A DNA stretch of 64,000 nucleotides, from NCBI RefSeq assembly GCF_000024405.1, contig NC_013517.1, positions 558,001-622,000 of the forward strand, given 5' to 3'. Within the stretch, counting starts at the first letter, position 1, and every line of letters starts with the position of its first letter. The notes below the pieces were generated by a model. It was not told the DNA's origin and ran no database searches. It worked only from the letters and a program-made list of their open reading frames with translations. Of the stretch, positions 16,415 through 25,185 are shown piece by piece. Origin of the DNA: Sebaldella termitidis ATCC 33386. Lineage in GTDB: Bacteria; Fusobacteriota; Fusobacteriia; Fusobacteriales; Leptotrichiaceae. The translations under genes were made by a program, and so were the position numbers.

Positions 16415-17089
16415 ATGAAGTCAGTAAAAATAACGTCAGATCATTTTTTAATATTAGAAAAAATGAAACTCGGAGAAATTGACGGAAAAAATTTGTATAT
16501 TAAAACGTATAAAAAAGGAGAGTATATTTTTTATCAAAATGAGGAAATAAAAAATATTCTTATTATATATTCTGGAAAAGTGGGGGTTACTTTAGATTCA
16601 AGCAAGGGACACAGACTTCTTCTAGCAATATATTCCCCGAATTCAATGCTTGGAGATATAGAGTTTTTTAATAAAAGCTGTACTGTAAGTAATGCACAGG
16701 CATTATCCGATACAGCCGTTATCTGTATATCTTATTCAGATATAGAAAAGCTTCGGAATCATAATGAATTTATATATTTACTGGGACAGATACTGGCTAA
16801 AAAGTTGACAAGAAACATAAAGAATAATTCAATTAATATTCTCAATGCTGCCGATATTAAAATAGCGGCATATATTGCGGGAATCTGTGAAAATAACATA
16901 TTTGACGTAAATTTATCCAAGCTTTCAGAATTATTAGGAATCAGCTATCGTCATCTGCTTAGGCGGCTGAAAGCTTTTTGTGAAAATGGGTATCTTCTTA
17001 AAATAAAAGATGCATATAAAATTACAGATTTGAATTCTTTAAAGGAGCTTGCCGGTGATTATTACATAACAGATGACTGGCAGATATAA
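16415..17089 (+). CDS. Crp/Fnr-family transcription regulator
   Basis: A 224-residue cytoplasmic DNA-binding protein. Residues about 15-120 form the cyclic-nucleotide-binding-like barrel (KKGEYIFYQNEEIKNILIIY, SGKVGV, SMLGDIEFF). Residues about 140-205 form the winged helix (LSKLSELLGISYRHLLRRLK is the helix-turn-helix). The FNR cysteine cluster is absent, so it is not an oxygen sensor of that type; any effector is unknown. I use the ATG at 16415, because GAGAGGTG lies just before it and the ATG at 16397 precedes that site. It is transcribed away from the YdcZ pair across a perfect palindrome, so autoregulation and control of the transporter are likely. Confidence 0.88.
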   Translation: MKSVKITSDHFLILEKMKLGEIDGKNLYIKTYKKGEYIFYQNEEIKNILIIYSGKVGVTLDSSKGHRLLLAIYSPNSMLGDIEFFNKSCTVSNAQALSDTAVICISYSDIEKLRNHNEFIYLLGQILAKKLTRNIKNNSINILNAADIKIAAYIAGICENNIFDVNLSKLSELLGISYRHLLRRLKAFCENGYLLKIKDAYKITDLNSLKELAGDYYITDDWQI

Positions 17090-17131
17090 TAATGATCTCC
17101 GGATAGTAAATATATTATGTATTTAGAATAT

Positions 17132-17377
17132 TTATTCATCGTGATCTTTTATTTTAAAAATGAAGGAGGCTGATTTTTTTATGAAGCCGGGCAGGAATAA
17201 TGAAATCAGATAAGCCAGTAAAAATACTAATTTCCATGTTCCCAGCCATGTATAAAAAGGGAAGGTTTTCTGCTCATTATTTAAAAAAGTCAGTGTAAAA
17301 GAGATTATAGCCGTAGTTAATAATATCGTTATGACAGAAATTATCCTGTTATAGAGAACTACTGATATGCTCAGCAT
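17132..17377 (-). CDS. DUF2798-like small membrane protein
   Basis: An 81-residue membrane protein with two helices (about 8-30 and 45-68). The pattern FYTWLGTWKLVFLLAYLISL followed by PGFIKK resembles DUF2798 proteins, small two-helix membrane proteins of unknown role. The ATG overlaps the stop of the upstream gene as TAATG, so translation is coupled to the monooxygenase-like gene at 17377-17688. The stop is followed by a gap up to the convergent Crp/Fnr gene. Confidence 0.7.
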   Translation of the reverse strand: MLSISVVLYNRIISVITILLTTAIISFTLTFLNNEQKTFPFYTWLGTWKLVFLLAYLISLFLPGFIKKSASFIFKIKDHDE

Positions 17378-17688
17378 TATAAGTCTACCTTTCTTGAACT
17401 TTCAAATAATATAATCTCAGTTATTTTTTTTGCAAATAATTCCTGAGTATATATTTTTTTATGATGCTCATAAAATGCCACATCATCTTCCCAGATTTCC
17501 CACAGTGCAAACTTTTTTTCTTCGGGATTTAACGGTGAAATAAAAAACTGAATACATCCTGCTTCCTGATTAGTTTTCTCTTCTAATTCAAGCAGTTCAT
17601 TTTTTACTATCTCATAGTCTGTACCTTCCGTTGCTCTGATTATAGCTGTACAATACAGGTAAGACGGATTTTTTTCATTTCTTTTCAT
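17377..17688 (-). CDS. antibiotic-biosynthesis-monooxygenase (ABM) domain protein
   Basis: A 103-residue protein with a single ABM-type dimeric ferredoxin-like domain: LYCTAIIRATEGTDYEIVKN, then EAGCIQFFISP, then KFALWEIWEDDVAFYEHHK. The G-C-x-x-F strand and the WExWxDxxAFxxH helix are the family hallmarks. Members are cofactor-free monooxygenases or heme- or quinone-handling enzymes; the substrate here is unknown. AGGAGG-like GGAGGTTAC precedes the ATG. It is translationally coupled to the small membrane protein downstream. A second dimeric-barrel protein lies at 55794. Confidence 0.82.
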   Translation of the reverse strand: MKRNEKNPSYLYCTAIIRATEGTDYEIVKNELLELEEKTNQEAGCIQFFISPLNPEEKKFALWEIWEDDVAFYEHHKKIYTQELFAKKITEIILFESSRKVDL

Positions 17689-17850
17689 TTTTGTAACCTC
17701 CTGTTATTTTAGTGTTGTTAATAATATCATGAGGAGTCCGCTCCATGTCAAGCTTTTTAAATATTTTTAACAGCAGTCAAAAAAAATATGGTTTTTTTCA
17801 CAGGTTTCAGTAAAATAAAAAGAAACTTGAAGAATTTTATTTCAGTTTTT

Positions 17851-18681
17851 CTATTTATTCATTAAAATCTCCATTTTTTGTTTTGTACTTTCAGTAAGTG
17901 AGGTATGTACAAATATTTTTAAATTTGTGTTATTAGCAACATCTAAAACTATACATTCAAATTCTAAACTACCGGCTTCGGGATGGGAAAAATATTTGTT
18001 TACAGAGTCAATACTCTGAATCTGATGCTGAGACCACCAATAATCAAATTTTTTGCTCATTTTACACATTTTTTTTATAAAATCCAAAATCCAATTATCC
18101 ATGGTATAATGACTGTATACGGATCTGAAACGCGCCACAAGATCTTCGGCATGTTTCTCCCAGTCTGTAAATAAATTTTTATAATAATCATCCATAAACA
18201 TAAGCCATACCGCGTTTCTTTCTCCTTCAATTTTCTGATTAAAATCTCCGAACAAATAACAGGCAGCTTTATTCCATGCAAGTATATTCCATCTTTGATC
18301 AAGGATATAAGCCGGGGATAATTTTAAACTGTCTATAAAATTCTGAATGCTTTTATCAATATTTATCTGAACTGTCAATAAATCAGTCGGAATGCTTTGA
18401 TGGGCTAAAGCGAAAAGATATCTTTTCTCTTCCTGGGAAAGCATTAAAGCATTTGATAATTTATTCAGTATTTCAATTGAAACCTTTATTTGTCTTCCCT
18501 GTTCCAGCCATGTATACCATGTAAGTCCTATATCTGCGAGATAAGCCACTTCCTCACGGCGTAATCCCGGGGTTCTTCTTCTGATTCCTTCCGGCAGATT
18601 AACCTGAGAAGGAAGTATTTTAGAACGTTTCAGCTTTAAAAAACCAGCTAGTTCCGTACGGTTTTTTTTGTCAATATCCAA
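17851..18681 (-). CDS. XRE-type regulator with MmyB-like ligand domain
   Basis: A 276-residue transcription regulator. Residues about 8-75 are a helix-turn-helix with the typical linker RRRTPGLRREEVAYLADIGL and WYTWLEQGR. The rest (about 105-270) is the PAS-like MmyB-type ligand-binding domain (SPAYILDQRWNILAWNKAAC, WLMFMDDYY). Such regulators usually control a divergent oxidoreductase or transport gene. Here the divergent gene, 172 bp away, encodes an OsmC-family protein, its likely target. The ATG has AGGAGG 6 bases upstream. Ligand unknown. Confidence 0.9.
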   Translation of the reverse strand: MDIDKKNRTELAGFLKLKRSKILPSQVNLPEGIRRRTPGLRREEVAYLADIGLTWYTWLEQGRQIKVSIEILNKLSNALMLSQEEKRYLFALAHQSIPTDLLTVQINIDKSIQNFIDSLKLSPAYILDQRWNILAWNKAACYLFGDFNQKIEGERNAVWLMFMDDYYKNLFTDWEKHAEDLVARFRSVYSHYTMDNWILDFIKKMCKMSKKFDYWWSQHQIQSIDSVNKYFSHPEAGSLEFECIVLDVANNTNLKIFVHTSLTESTKQKMEILMNK

Positions 18682-18852
18682 AGATATCCTCCTATCGTAT
18701 TACAATTTATACTGGTATAACCAGATATCTGTTTATATTATAAACAATGTGGTAGGATATGTCCAGATGAAAGGAAGTGATTATAATGTAAGAAATTAGC
18801 AAAGAAATATAAAACATAAAATTTATTAACTGTAATAAGAAAGGAGCAAAAA

Positions 18853-19287
18853 ATGAATGAGCATAAAACAGAAATAGAATTAAATCTGATAAATGATAAG
18901 GTAAAGTTTTTGGGGAAATCAGGAGAAAATCAGGATATAACAATTGATTATGTGCCGCCTTTTGGAGATGGAGAGGGATATACCGCATTAGAATTGTTTC
19001 TTATAAGTTTTGCTTCATGCCTTAGCACAACACTTCTGGCACTTATAAAAAAAGAGCTGCAAAAAAATGTAATTTCTATGAAAGTAAAGGGGTATGGTGA
19101 GAGAAGAAAAGAGCATCCTAAAAATTTTTCAAATATTTGTTTTAAATATCATATAGTTTCAAATGATTTGACAGAATCAGAGCTTAGAAAGTTAGTAACT
19201 TTATCTGAAACAAAATACTGTCCTGTCTGGTCAATGATAAATGAAAATGTTAAGACTAATGTTGAATTTATAATTGAAAAAGGTTAA
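18853..19287 (+). CDS. OsmC-family thiol peroxidase-like protein
   Basis: A 144-residue cytoplasmic protein of the OsmC/Ohr superfamily, which reduces organic hydroperoxides with a cysteine pair. Both family cysteines are present: SFASCLSTTLLALI (about residue 56) and KYCPVWSMI (about residue 126). The conserved GEGYTALELFLISFA helix start is also present. Length is normal. AAAGGAGC precedes the ATG. It lies opposite the XRE regulator at 17851, so the regulator probably senses a compound linked to oxidative or thiol stress. Whether this is a peroxidase or another OsmC subgroup cannot be told. Confidence 0.88.
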   Translation: MNEHKTEIELNLINDKVKFLGKSGENQDITIDYVPPFGDGEGYTALELFLISFASCLSTTLLALIKKELQKNVISMKVKGYGERRKEHPKNFSNICFKYHIVSNDLTESELRKLVTLSETKYCPVWSMINENVKTNVEFIIEKG

Positions 19288-19311
19288 TCTATATATTTTA
19301 GGAGGAAATTT

Positions 19312-19365
19312 ATGAAAATATTTTCTATTTGTAAAAAATTTTTTTGTAAAATTTTTAACAGATAA
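19312..19365 (+). CDS. possible 17-residue peptide or gene stump
   Basis: A strong AGGAGGAAATTT precedes ATG AAA ATA and a frame encoding MKIFSICKKFFCKIFNR, then TAA. The peptide is basic and has two cysteines. It may be a real mini-peptide, a leader, or the start of a lost gene. No longer frame follows. Confidence 0.3.
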   Translation: MKIFSICKKFFCKIFNR

Positions 19366-19403
19366 ATATTACTTATATAAAAAGTGACTGTGACAGTCAT
19401 AAG

Positions 19404-19454
19404 AAAATACACCTTTAATGGCTAGTCTGAACTAGCCTTTCGAGGTGCATTTTA
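19404..19454. terminator. long imperfect hairpin between convergent genes
   Basis: Inner stem GGCTAGT (19420-19426) with ACTAGCC (19431-19437), and outer arms AAATACACCT and AGGTGCATTTT. It lies between OsmC and the minus-strand lipoprotein gene, so it probably ends transcription from both sides. A smaller TGACTG/CAGTCA hairpin precedes it at 19385. Confidence 0.6.
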
Positions 19455-19555
19455 ATATACAGAATTGCTTAATTTTTACTCCGGTATTTTTTACATCTGT
19501 CTGTTTTATGTTCCTAAATATATCTTTGGCTTCTGTGATATACTCAAAAAAATTA

Positions 19556-21073
19556 TTACTGTGAAAAAATCATTTTCATTCTGTCAAAATCAATTGTCCA
19601 GCTGTATTTTTTTAAGAAATTATGACTGACAAGACCGTCTATAATAAATCCTCTTGATTCCTCAAAATTAAAGGCAGCTTCTAAAGCACCGTGTTCAGCC
19701 CAAATATTTTTTTCAGCCGGAAGGTCGCCTAGTCTGAACTGATTAATCCTGAATTCGCTTACTTCAAAATCACTGCCGCCCAATCCGCCGACATTATCTA
19801 AATCATCCGGCTTTTTTTGAGCTTTCAGCATAGGAATTCCGGTAAATGACATTGTTTGTTCCAATAGGATAAGTCCTGTTTTTTCACTTGCCAGCCCGGA
19901 ATCCATAAAGAAGTTTAACGATTCCTTTCCGTTAATAGACCCCTTGGCAGTCATAAAATGAGATGTTGCAAGAGTAAACGGAACGTCTTTCGTTTTTTTA
20001 TACTTAGATGTATATTGCTGTAAAAGAGTACGTCCGGCTTGATTTCTCGGTCTTAAAATAAGTCTGCTGTTTGGATAATCCATTGTTGCTAAAAATTGTT
20101 TCAGGACAGCTGTTGTTATAATACCGTCAATTTCAATTTCATTATTATAAATGGCTGAAAATTGTTTAATGGGTGCTAATATAACAGGAACAGATTTTAT
20201 TGTAACTCCGTTCAGTGATATGGAATCCAGCTTTCCATATCCGGTTTCGACAGATATTCCGCCTGCATATGTTCCTTTGACAGTAGAAATAGTTTTTATA
20301 TTCAGGGAAGATGCAACGGTTTCATCAAGATAAAATATATCTCCTCCTGTGTCGATTATTGCATTGATTTTTCGTCCGTTCACTTCCATCGAAACAGCCG
20401 GAAGATATTCATCGGCAATAAACGGGACGACTGCTTCTGATTTACCGTTCCAATTAATATTATACGGCTTAGTTTCCTTAAAAGCCTCCATGACTTCTTT
20501 TAATGGTTTGTCACCGTCTTCTTCCAGAGCAGCGGTGAGATTTTTGGCTTTATTAAACTGGTTTGTCTGATAGTAAGTATATAATAAACCTGTTTCAGCT
20601 TTTAAATAATAATCCTTAAAGTTTCTCATTCTTAATTTATTAAATAAATCTTCTGCCCCTTTATAATTGCCGGTAATATATTCTATCTGTCCTGAAAGAT
20701 AAACAGCCTCCGGTATGATTTCATTTCCTTTGAGCATTGGAGAAATAATTTTCTTTGATTCGGAAAAATCTCCCAGCTGAAAAAGTTTTCTGGCATATGA
20801 AAGCCTTGTTTCATTGTCATCAGGATTTTTAGTGAGTCTGTTTTTCAGTCCGTCTGTTTGAGCCAGAATATTTTGCCGGGTAAGTGCTTCCGGCGATTCA
20901 GCCTTTGGATGTTTGGACAGACTGAACATGTCAGATTCAAAAAAACGGGTATCTGCTGTCTTACCTTCAGATGTATCTGATTTTAAAGATTGACAGTTTA
21001 CCATTGTACTGATTATAAAAGAACAGCATAAAAGCCGAAACAGGTATTTTTTTAATATAATATTTTTATTCAT
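19556..21073 (-). CDS. TPR lipoprotein with retropepsin-like aspartyl protease domain
   Basis: A 505-residue exported protein. I use the ATG at 21073, 7 bases after AAGGAG. The signal peptide ends near STMVNCQSLK, where the Cys could be lipidated although Asn before it is unusual. Residues about 60-200 are helical repeats of TPR type (TRLSYARKLFQLGDFSESKK, AVYLSGQIEYITGNYKGAED). Residues about 215-505 hold a retropepsin-like fold with one DTG (NAIIDTGGDIFYLDETV) and a second FFMDSG, each aspartate belonging to one half-site. A single chain with D-T/S-G twice suggests a pepsin-like duplicated active site in the periplasm. It ends next to the kinase gene at 21150, but has its own ribosome site. 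Confidence 0.82.
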   Translation of the reverse strand: MNKNIILKKYLFRLLCCSFIISTMVNCQSLKSDTSEGKTADTRFFESDMFSLSKHPKAESPEALTRQNILAQTDGLKNRLTKNPDDNETRLSYARKLFQLGDFSESKKIISPMLKGNEIIPEAVYLSGQIEYITGNYKGAEDLFNKLRMRNFKDYYLKAETGLLYTYYQTNQFNKAKNLTAALEEDGDKPLKEVMEAFKETKPYNINWNGKSEAVVPFIADEYLPAVSMEVNGRKINAIIDTGGDIFYLDETVASSLNIKTISTVKGTYAGGISVETGYGKLDSISLNGVTIKSVPVILAPIKQFSAIYNNEIEIDGIITTAVLKQFLATMDYPNSRLILRPRNQAGRTLLQQYTSKYKKTKDVPFTLATSHFMTAKGSINGKESLNFFMDSGLASEKTGLILLEQTMSFTGIPMLKAQKKPDDLDNVGGLGGSDFEVSEFRINQFRLGDLPAEKNIWAEHGALEAAFNFEESRGFIIDGLVSHNFLKKYSWTIDFDRMKMIFSQ

Positions 21074-21149
21074 TCTCATTCTCCTTAAAAAGTTTTTATA
21101 CTGTGATATTATCATATGAACCTTTAGGAAACCTTGAATGAATATAAAA

Positions 21150-22427
21150 TCAAACAGGTATTTTGACTGTGAATATTGTTTTTTTATTTTCTATGCTGAT
21201 AACTTCTATACTGCCGCCAAGTTTTTCTATGCCGGTTTTTGCTATGGACAGCCCCAGACCATGTCCGCCGTCTGTTCTGGATGTATCAGAACGGAAAAAA
21301 CGATCGAAAATTTTTGGCAGATCATATTCTGATATGCCGCGTCCGCTGTTTTCTATTTTTAGCAAAACAATGGATTTTGTTTTATCCAGTAAAATATTAA
21401 TTGTTCCGTTTCGGGGTGTATACCGGACAGCATTGTCAATAAGAATATGAATGCATTGTTCTATCAAGGCAGGATAGGTAAAGGCAGTTACTTCCGCAGG
21501 AATATGTCGTTCAATAGTAATATTTTTATCATCAGCAGTGATTTGGAATAAACTGACTGTATTATTCAAAATATTGCCTATATTAACAGCGGATTTATTT
21601 AGCAGTGTATTTTCTGTTTCTGCTTTGGAAAGTGCGAGCATGCTTTGCACCAGACCGGACATTCTCTTCACTCCTTTAGAGGCATAATCAATCCATTTCA
21701 ACTGACTGGCAATTGTTTCATCTTTATTTGCATATAAGACATCAAGATTTGCACTGATAATACTCAGAGGAGTTTTTAGCTCATGTGAAGCATCCGCTAT
21801 AAAACGCTGTTGGTTTTCCCATGTTTCTTTCATAGGCTTTATGGCACGGTTGGAAAAATAGACACTCATAATATAAAATGCGGCAAGTAAGACACTTCCC
21901 ATTAATAACAAAGTATTTCTCAGAATTATTAAGCTTTTTTTTGCTTCGGTCACATCAACAAAGCGGATTTGATAAGTTTCACCGTTTGACACAGATTCAT
22001 TATCCAAAATAAGCAGAGCTGAAGCAGGAGTTATTTTATACTGCCACAATCTTCCGCTGATTTTTACAGTTTTATTTTTATGCTCTTTCCATGCTCTGCG
22101 GGCAGCCAGTTCGTAATCTTCAAGGGGCAATTTTAATGCGGAATCTATTACCAGTACTTTTCCTTCTTCATTTGTAAGCAGGTTAAAGTAGATTCCTCTG
22201 TCCGGAAATATTCTGTTGATAATAACAGCATCTGTTTTTTCACTGCCTAATGCGACACTGCCTGCAGCCATAACCTCCAGCTCTTCATGAAAGTTTAGTT
22301 TGTCATTTATCTCAGAAGCAGTTTTGAAATATGAAATAGCGTAAACAGCAAGAAACGCAGTGATGAGGGCAGTACTGGTAAGTCCGAACATCAGGAACAA
22401 AAATTTATTTCTAAGCTTTATCAGCAA
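21150..22427 (-). CDS. membrane sensor histidine kinase
   Basis: A 425-residue inner-membrane kinase. Helix 1 is about residues 8-33 and helix 2 about 167-190. Between them lies a periplasmic sensor of about 130 residues with no recognised fold. The dimerisation/phosphorylation box is FIADASHELKTPLSIISANL, with the phospho-accepting His near residue 215. The ATPase domain has DNAVRYTPRNG (N box), GRGISEYDLPKIFDRFFR (G1/F) and GGHGLGLSIAKTGIEKLGG (G2). The gene overlaps the response regulator stop by 7 bp (22421-22427), so the two are coupled. The signal is unknown. Confidence 0.93.
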   Translation of the reverse strand: MLIKLRNKFLFLMFGLTSTALITAFLAVYAISYFKTASEINDKLNFHEELEVMAAGSVALGSEKTDAVIINRIFPDRGIYFNLLTNEEGKVLVIDSALKLPLEDYELAARRAWKEHKNKTVKISGRLWQYKITPASALLILDNESVSNGETYQIRFVDVTEAKKSLIILRNTLLLMGSVLLAAFYIMSVYFSNRAIKPMKETWENQQRFIADASHELKTPLSIISANLDVLYANKDETIASQLKWIDYASKGVKRMSGLVQSMLALSKAETENTLLNKSAVNIGNILNNTVSLFQITADDKNITIERHIPAEVTAFTYPALIEQCIHILIDNAVRYTPRNGTINILLDKTKSIVLLKIENSGRGISEYDLPKIFDRFFRSDTSRTDGGHGLGLSIAKTGIEKLGGSIEVISIENKKTIFTVKIPV

Positions 22428-23113
22428 GCTGATTCCTCCTCCGGGTATTTTATAATATATCCTATTCCTCTGATTGCCTTTATTAAAAGCACGCTGCCTG
22501 CCTGCTTCAGTTTTTTGCGTAATAAGGATATATGAATTTCTGCATGATTATCTTCTGCTTCAGAGTCATAGCCCCATAATTTTTCTATGATAGTTTCTTT
22601 AGAAACAGCAGTATTTTTATTTGTAATAAGTAATTCCAAAGCCTGTGATTCCTTTAATGTAAGGTTTATTTTATTATCCCGGCAGGAAAGCAGCAGCAGA
22701 TGAGGATTCAGACTTATATCCCCGAATTTCATGATTCCGTCAAAAATCAGTTCTCCTTTTCTTCTCGTTAATGCTCTTAGTCTTGCTAAAAGCTCCTCCA
22801 TTTGAAAAGGCTTTTCCAGATAATCATCTGCTCCGAAATCCAGACCCTGTACCTTGTCTTCTGTCTGGCTTTTGGCAGTCAGTAAAATGACAGGAACAGG
22901 TATCTTAGACTCTCTTAATAATTTCAGTACACTAAGACCGTCTCTTTTGGGAAGCATTATATCAAGAATCACTGCATCATATATTCCTGATAAAGCACAA
23001 TCCAGACCATCTTCCCCGTCAGCTGCTATGTCAACACTGTAATTATTTTTTCTGAGAACCTGTGCAACAGCCTCTGCAATCATAATCTCGTCTTCTACTA
23101 TAAGTATTTTCAT
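22421..23113 (-). CDS. OmpR-family response regulator
   Basis: A 230-residue two-component regulator. The receiver domain (1-115) has the acidic pocket VEDE, phospho-acceptor Asp51 (AVILDIMLPKRDG), the Thr/Lys switch LLTAKS and DYLEKPF. The C-terminal winged helix (about 130-225) has LTLKESQALELLI and HAEIHISLLRKKLKQAG then IRGIGYII, typical of OmpR/PhoB DNA-binding domains. It is the first gene of a two-gene unit with the kinase at 21150. AAAGGGTTCGAT precedes the ATG. The neighbouring retropepsin-like lipoprotein is a possible target, inferred from position only. Confidence 0.94.
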   Translation of the reverse strand: MKILIVEDEIMIAEAVAQVLRKNNYSVDIAADGEDGLDCALSGIYDAVILDIMLPKRDGLSVLKLLRESKIPVPVILLTAKSQTEDKVQGLDFGADDYLEKPFQMEELLARLRALTRRKGELIFDGIMKFGDISLNPHLLLLSCRDNKINLTLKESQALELLITNKNTAVSKETIIEKLWGYDSEAEDNHAEIHISLLRKKLKQAGSVLLIKAIRGIGYIIKYPEEESAC

Positions 23114-23458
23114 ATCGAACCCTTTCTTTAGAGTATATTTTTAGGATTTATCTGAACATAATTACTCATATCCGTTAATAATTAACATTAAAAAAATTTA
23201 TCTTTCGACCATTATAGCATTCTCTTTTCTTATATATCAACCGGTTTTTATAATAAGGAAAATGGACTATTATGTCTTCTCTTCTTTTTATCTTTTAGTC
23301 TATATTAATTCTGTTAAGATTTTATGTATTTTTCAAATATTATGATATAATTAATAAATAAAATGAAAAACGGCTGTTTTATTATATAATATTTGCCGGG
23401 GAAATTTGGGAAACAGCTGAAAACTGACTAGTGCAAAATAAATGGAGTGTAGAATTTA
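23114..23458. other. divergent intergenic region
   Basis: 345 bp of AT-rich DNA between the response regulator (minus) and the gene at 23459 (plus). A TATAAT at about 23345-23350 faces right, but no convincing -35 partner was found. No gene or clear hairpin seen. Confidence 0.4.
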
Positions 23459-24688
23459 ATGGGGATATTCGATTTTTTTAAGAGAAAAACAGATATAGAA
23501 GAATATTATGAAAAAAGGGAAAAAGAAAAGAGAAGGGAAAGATACAGAAATTTTAATAATTATACAGAAATACCAAGAAAAAATACAAAGCTTTACGAAA
23601 GAAACGAGACTGATAAAATCAGCAGGAGCTTTAAGAAGAAAAGGCTAATAGCATTTTTAATAATTACAGGTATAGCCTTATTTCTTTTAAATACTTTCAG
23701 GTATGAAAGTTATTACGCTGAAGATTATGATTTTGTGTTAATGGAGCAAGGGAAAACCTGTAAGCTGAATGATAATATTTATATGGGGAAGGACAGGCTG
23801 ACCGGCAGAGTGTACATAAATGCAGATGAACTCTGGAAAATTTTTAAAATAGAAGAATTTGAATATGAAGCTGTCAGAGACAAAGATTTTAAATGGGAGT
23901 ATTTTGATGAAGAACCTGTGAGGATAACAGTAAGCAGTAATAAAAAGAAAGCAACACTAAACTATATCAGCAAGAGAAAAATTCTTTATGCAGATCAAAA
24001 AATATTTTCTGTCTGGAGCTGTCCGGATATAACTGATATTAATAATTGTAGAATACAGAAAAGATACGGCGTATCTTATAATGAACTGAAAAAAGAATTT
24101 TATATGACTTTGGATATAAAAGCGGATAAAAAGAAAAAAATAATTTATTTTATAAAAAATGATAATGGTTCTTGGAAAAAAGCAAATAAAGAGATGGAAA
24201 AAATGAGAAAGAAAAAGGCAGCTGAGGAGAAAAAATATAATAATTATATTCGTTTATATGACCGGCTGGAGTTTTATTCCGAGGATTTTGATTACTATTT
24301 TTCTGGTGCCGGCAGAGAAGAAAAGTTTACAGATAAATATAAAAGAATCAGGTTCAGATTAGATCAAAACTATATAAATAAACTGGAGAATACAGTAAAA
24401 GAAGAACCTGAAATACCGGAGGCAGATATTGCAGCCAAAAATCTGGTCTTAGTTTTGAATGAATTATTAATTCTTTTTGATAAAACAAAAAGTTATTATA
24501 AAAATGCGGAATATTTGAATGACGGGTATGAGGGGGCACAGAAACTGCATACGGAAATTTTAGAAGGATCAGAAAGGTATAAAGCATCTGTCTGCGATTT
24601 TCGAAGAATTTTAGAAAAAAATGGAATGCAGGAGGTAACAGAGAGCTGGTATAATAATGTGGAGGAGTATAAAATAGACTGTTATTGA
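23459..24688 (+). CDS. membrane-anchored protein, DUF3829-like C-terminus
   Basis: A 409-residue protein I recognise only in part. Residues 1-60 are strongly charged and cytoplasmic (IEEYYEKREKEKRRERYRN). A single membrane helix follows (about 62-80, RLIAFLIITGIALFLLNTF). The large rest is probably periplasmic. Its end (about 260-405) shows helical features of DUF3829 proteins: NNYIRLYDRLEFYSEDFDYY, SYYKNAEYLNDGYEGAQKLH. That assignment is tentative. The sequence is Lys/Glu/Tyr-rich. GGAG lies 13 bases before the ATG, rather far. It is followed 55 bp later by a small membrane protein gene. Confidence 0.7.
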   Translation: MGIFDFFKRKTDIEEYYEKREKEKRRERYRNFNNYTEIPRKNTKLYERNETDKISRSFKKKRLIAFLIITGIALFLLNTFRYESYYAEDYDFVLMEQGKTCKLNDNIYMGKDRLTGRVYINADELWKIFKIEEFEYEAVRDKDFKWEYFDEEPVRITVSSNKKKATLNYISKRKILYADQKIFSVWSCPDITDINNCRIQKRYGVSYNELKKEFYMTLDIKADKKKKIIYFIKNDNGSWKKANKEMEKMRKKKAAEEKKYNNYIRLYDRLEFYSEDFDYYFSGAGREEKFTDKYKRIRFRLDQNYINKLENTVKEEPEIPEADIAAKNLVLVLNELLILFDKTKSYYKNAEYLNDGYEGAQKLHTEILEGSERYKASVCDFRRILEKNGMQEVTESWYNNVEEYKIDCY

Positions 24689-24743
24689 GAATAAACCTGT
24701 AAATAAATTTCAAAATAAAAAAATATCAAAATGGAGGGAAAAA

Positions 24744-25100
24744 ATGAAAATACCAATTTCACTGATAATAATCAGTGTATTAATTATTATAACGGGGGTC
24801 TTAAGAATTTTTGTAGGAATATTCGGAATGGCGTATATTGAAAACCCCGGAATGTATCTTACTGTGGCTTTTTATTTAGACAATTTATTATTCGGAATTT
24901 TGGCTGTTGTATCAGGTGTTTTGATACTGCTGAGTAAAAAGCAGGGTATGATAATTTATACTATATCTGTTGTTTTATTATTCATATTTTATTTAGCTGT
25001 TTCAGGAATATTAAGAGCAATAAATTATACAATACTTCCGGTAATACTTTTGATTATATTAATAATAATAGTGAGAGTAACAGGATATTTTAAAAAATAA
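24744..25100 (+). CDS. small four-helix membrane protein
   Basis: A 118-residue, almost wholly hydrophobic protein with four predicted membrane helices (about 5-27, 42-64, 70-90, 94-112). No soluble domain or motif is recognised. A good GGAGGG precedes the ATG by 7 bases. It probably shares a transcript with the gene at 23459. It converges on the gene at 25186, with only a short gap and no obvious terminator. Function unknown. Confidence 0.72.
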   Translation: MKIPISLIIISVLIIITGVLRIFVGIFGMAYIENPGMYLTVAFYLDNLLFGILAVVSGVLILLSKKQGMIIYTISVVLLFIFYLAVSGILRAINYTILPVILLIILIIIVRVTGYFKK

Positions 25101-25185
25101 ATACCGCGCTCAAAGCAATGGAATTTATTAAAATAATTCCGGAAAATCCGGCTGTTATTACAATTATTTCTGCTTATTTTTAGGA

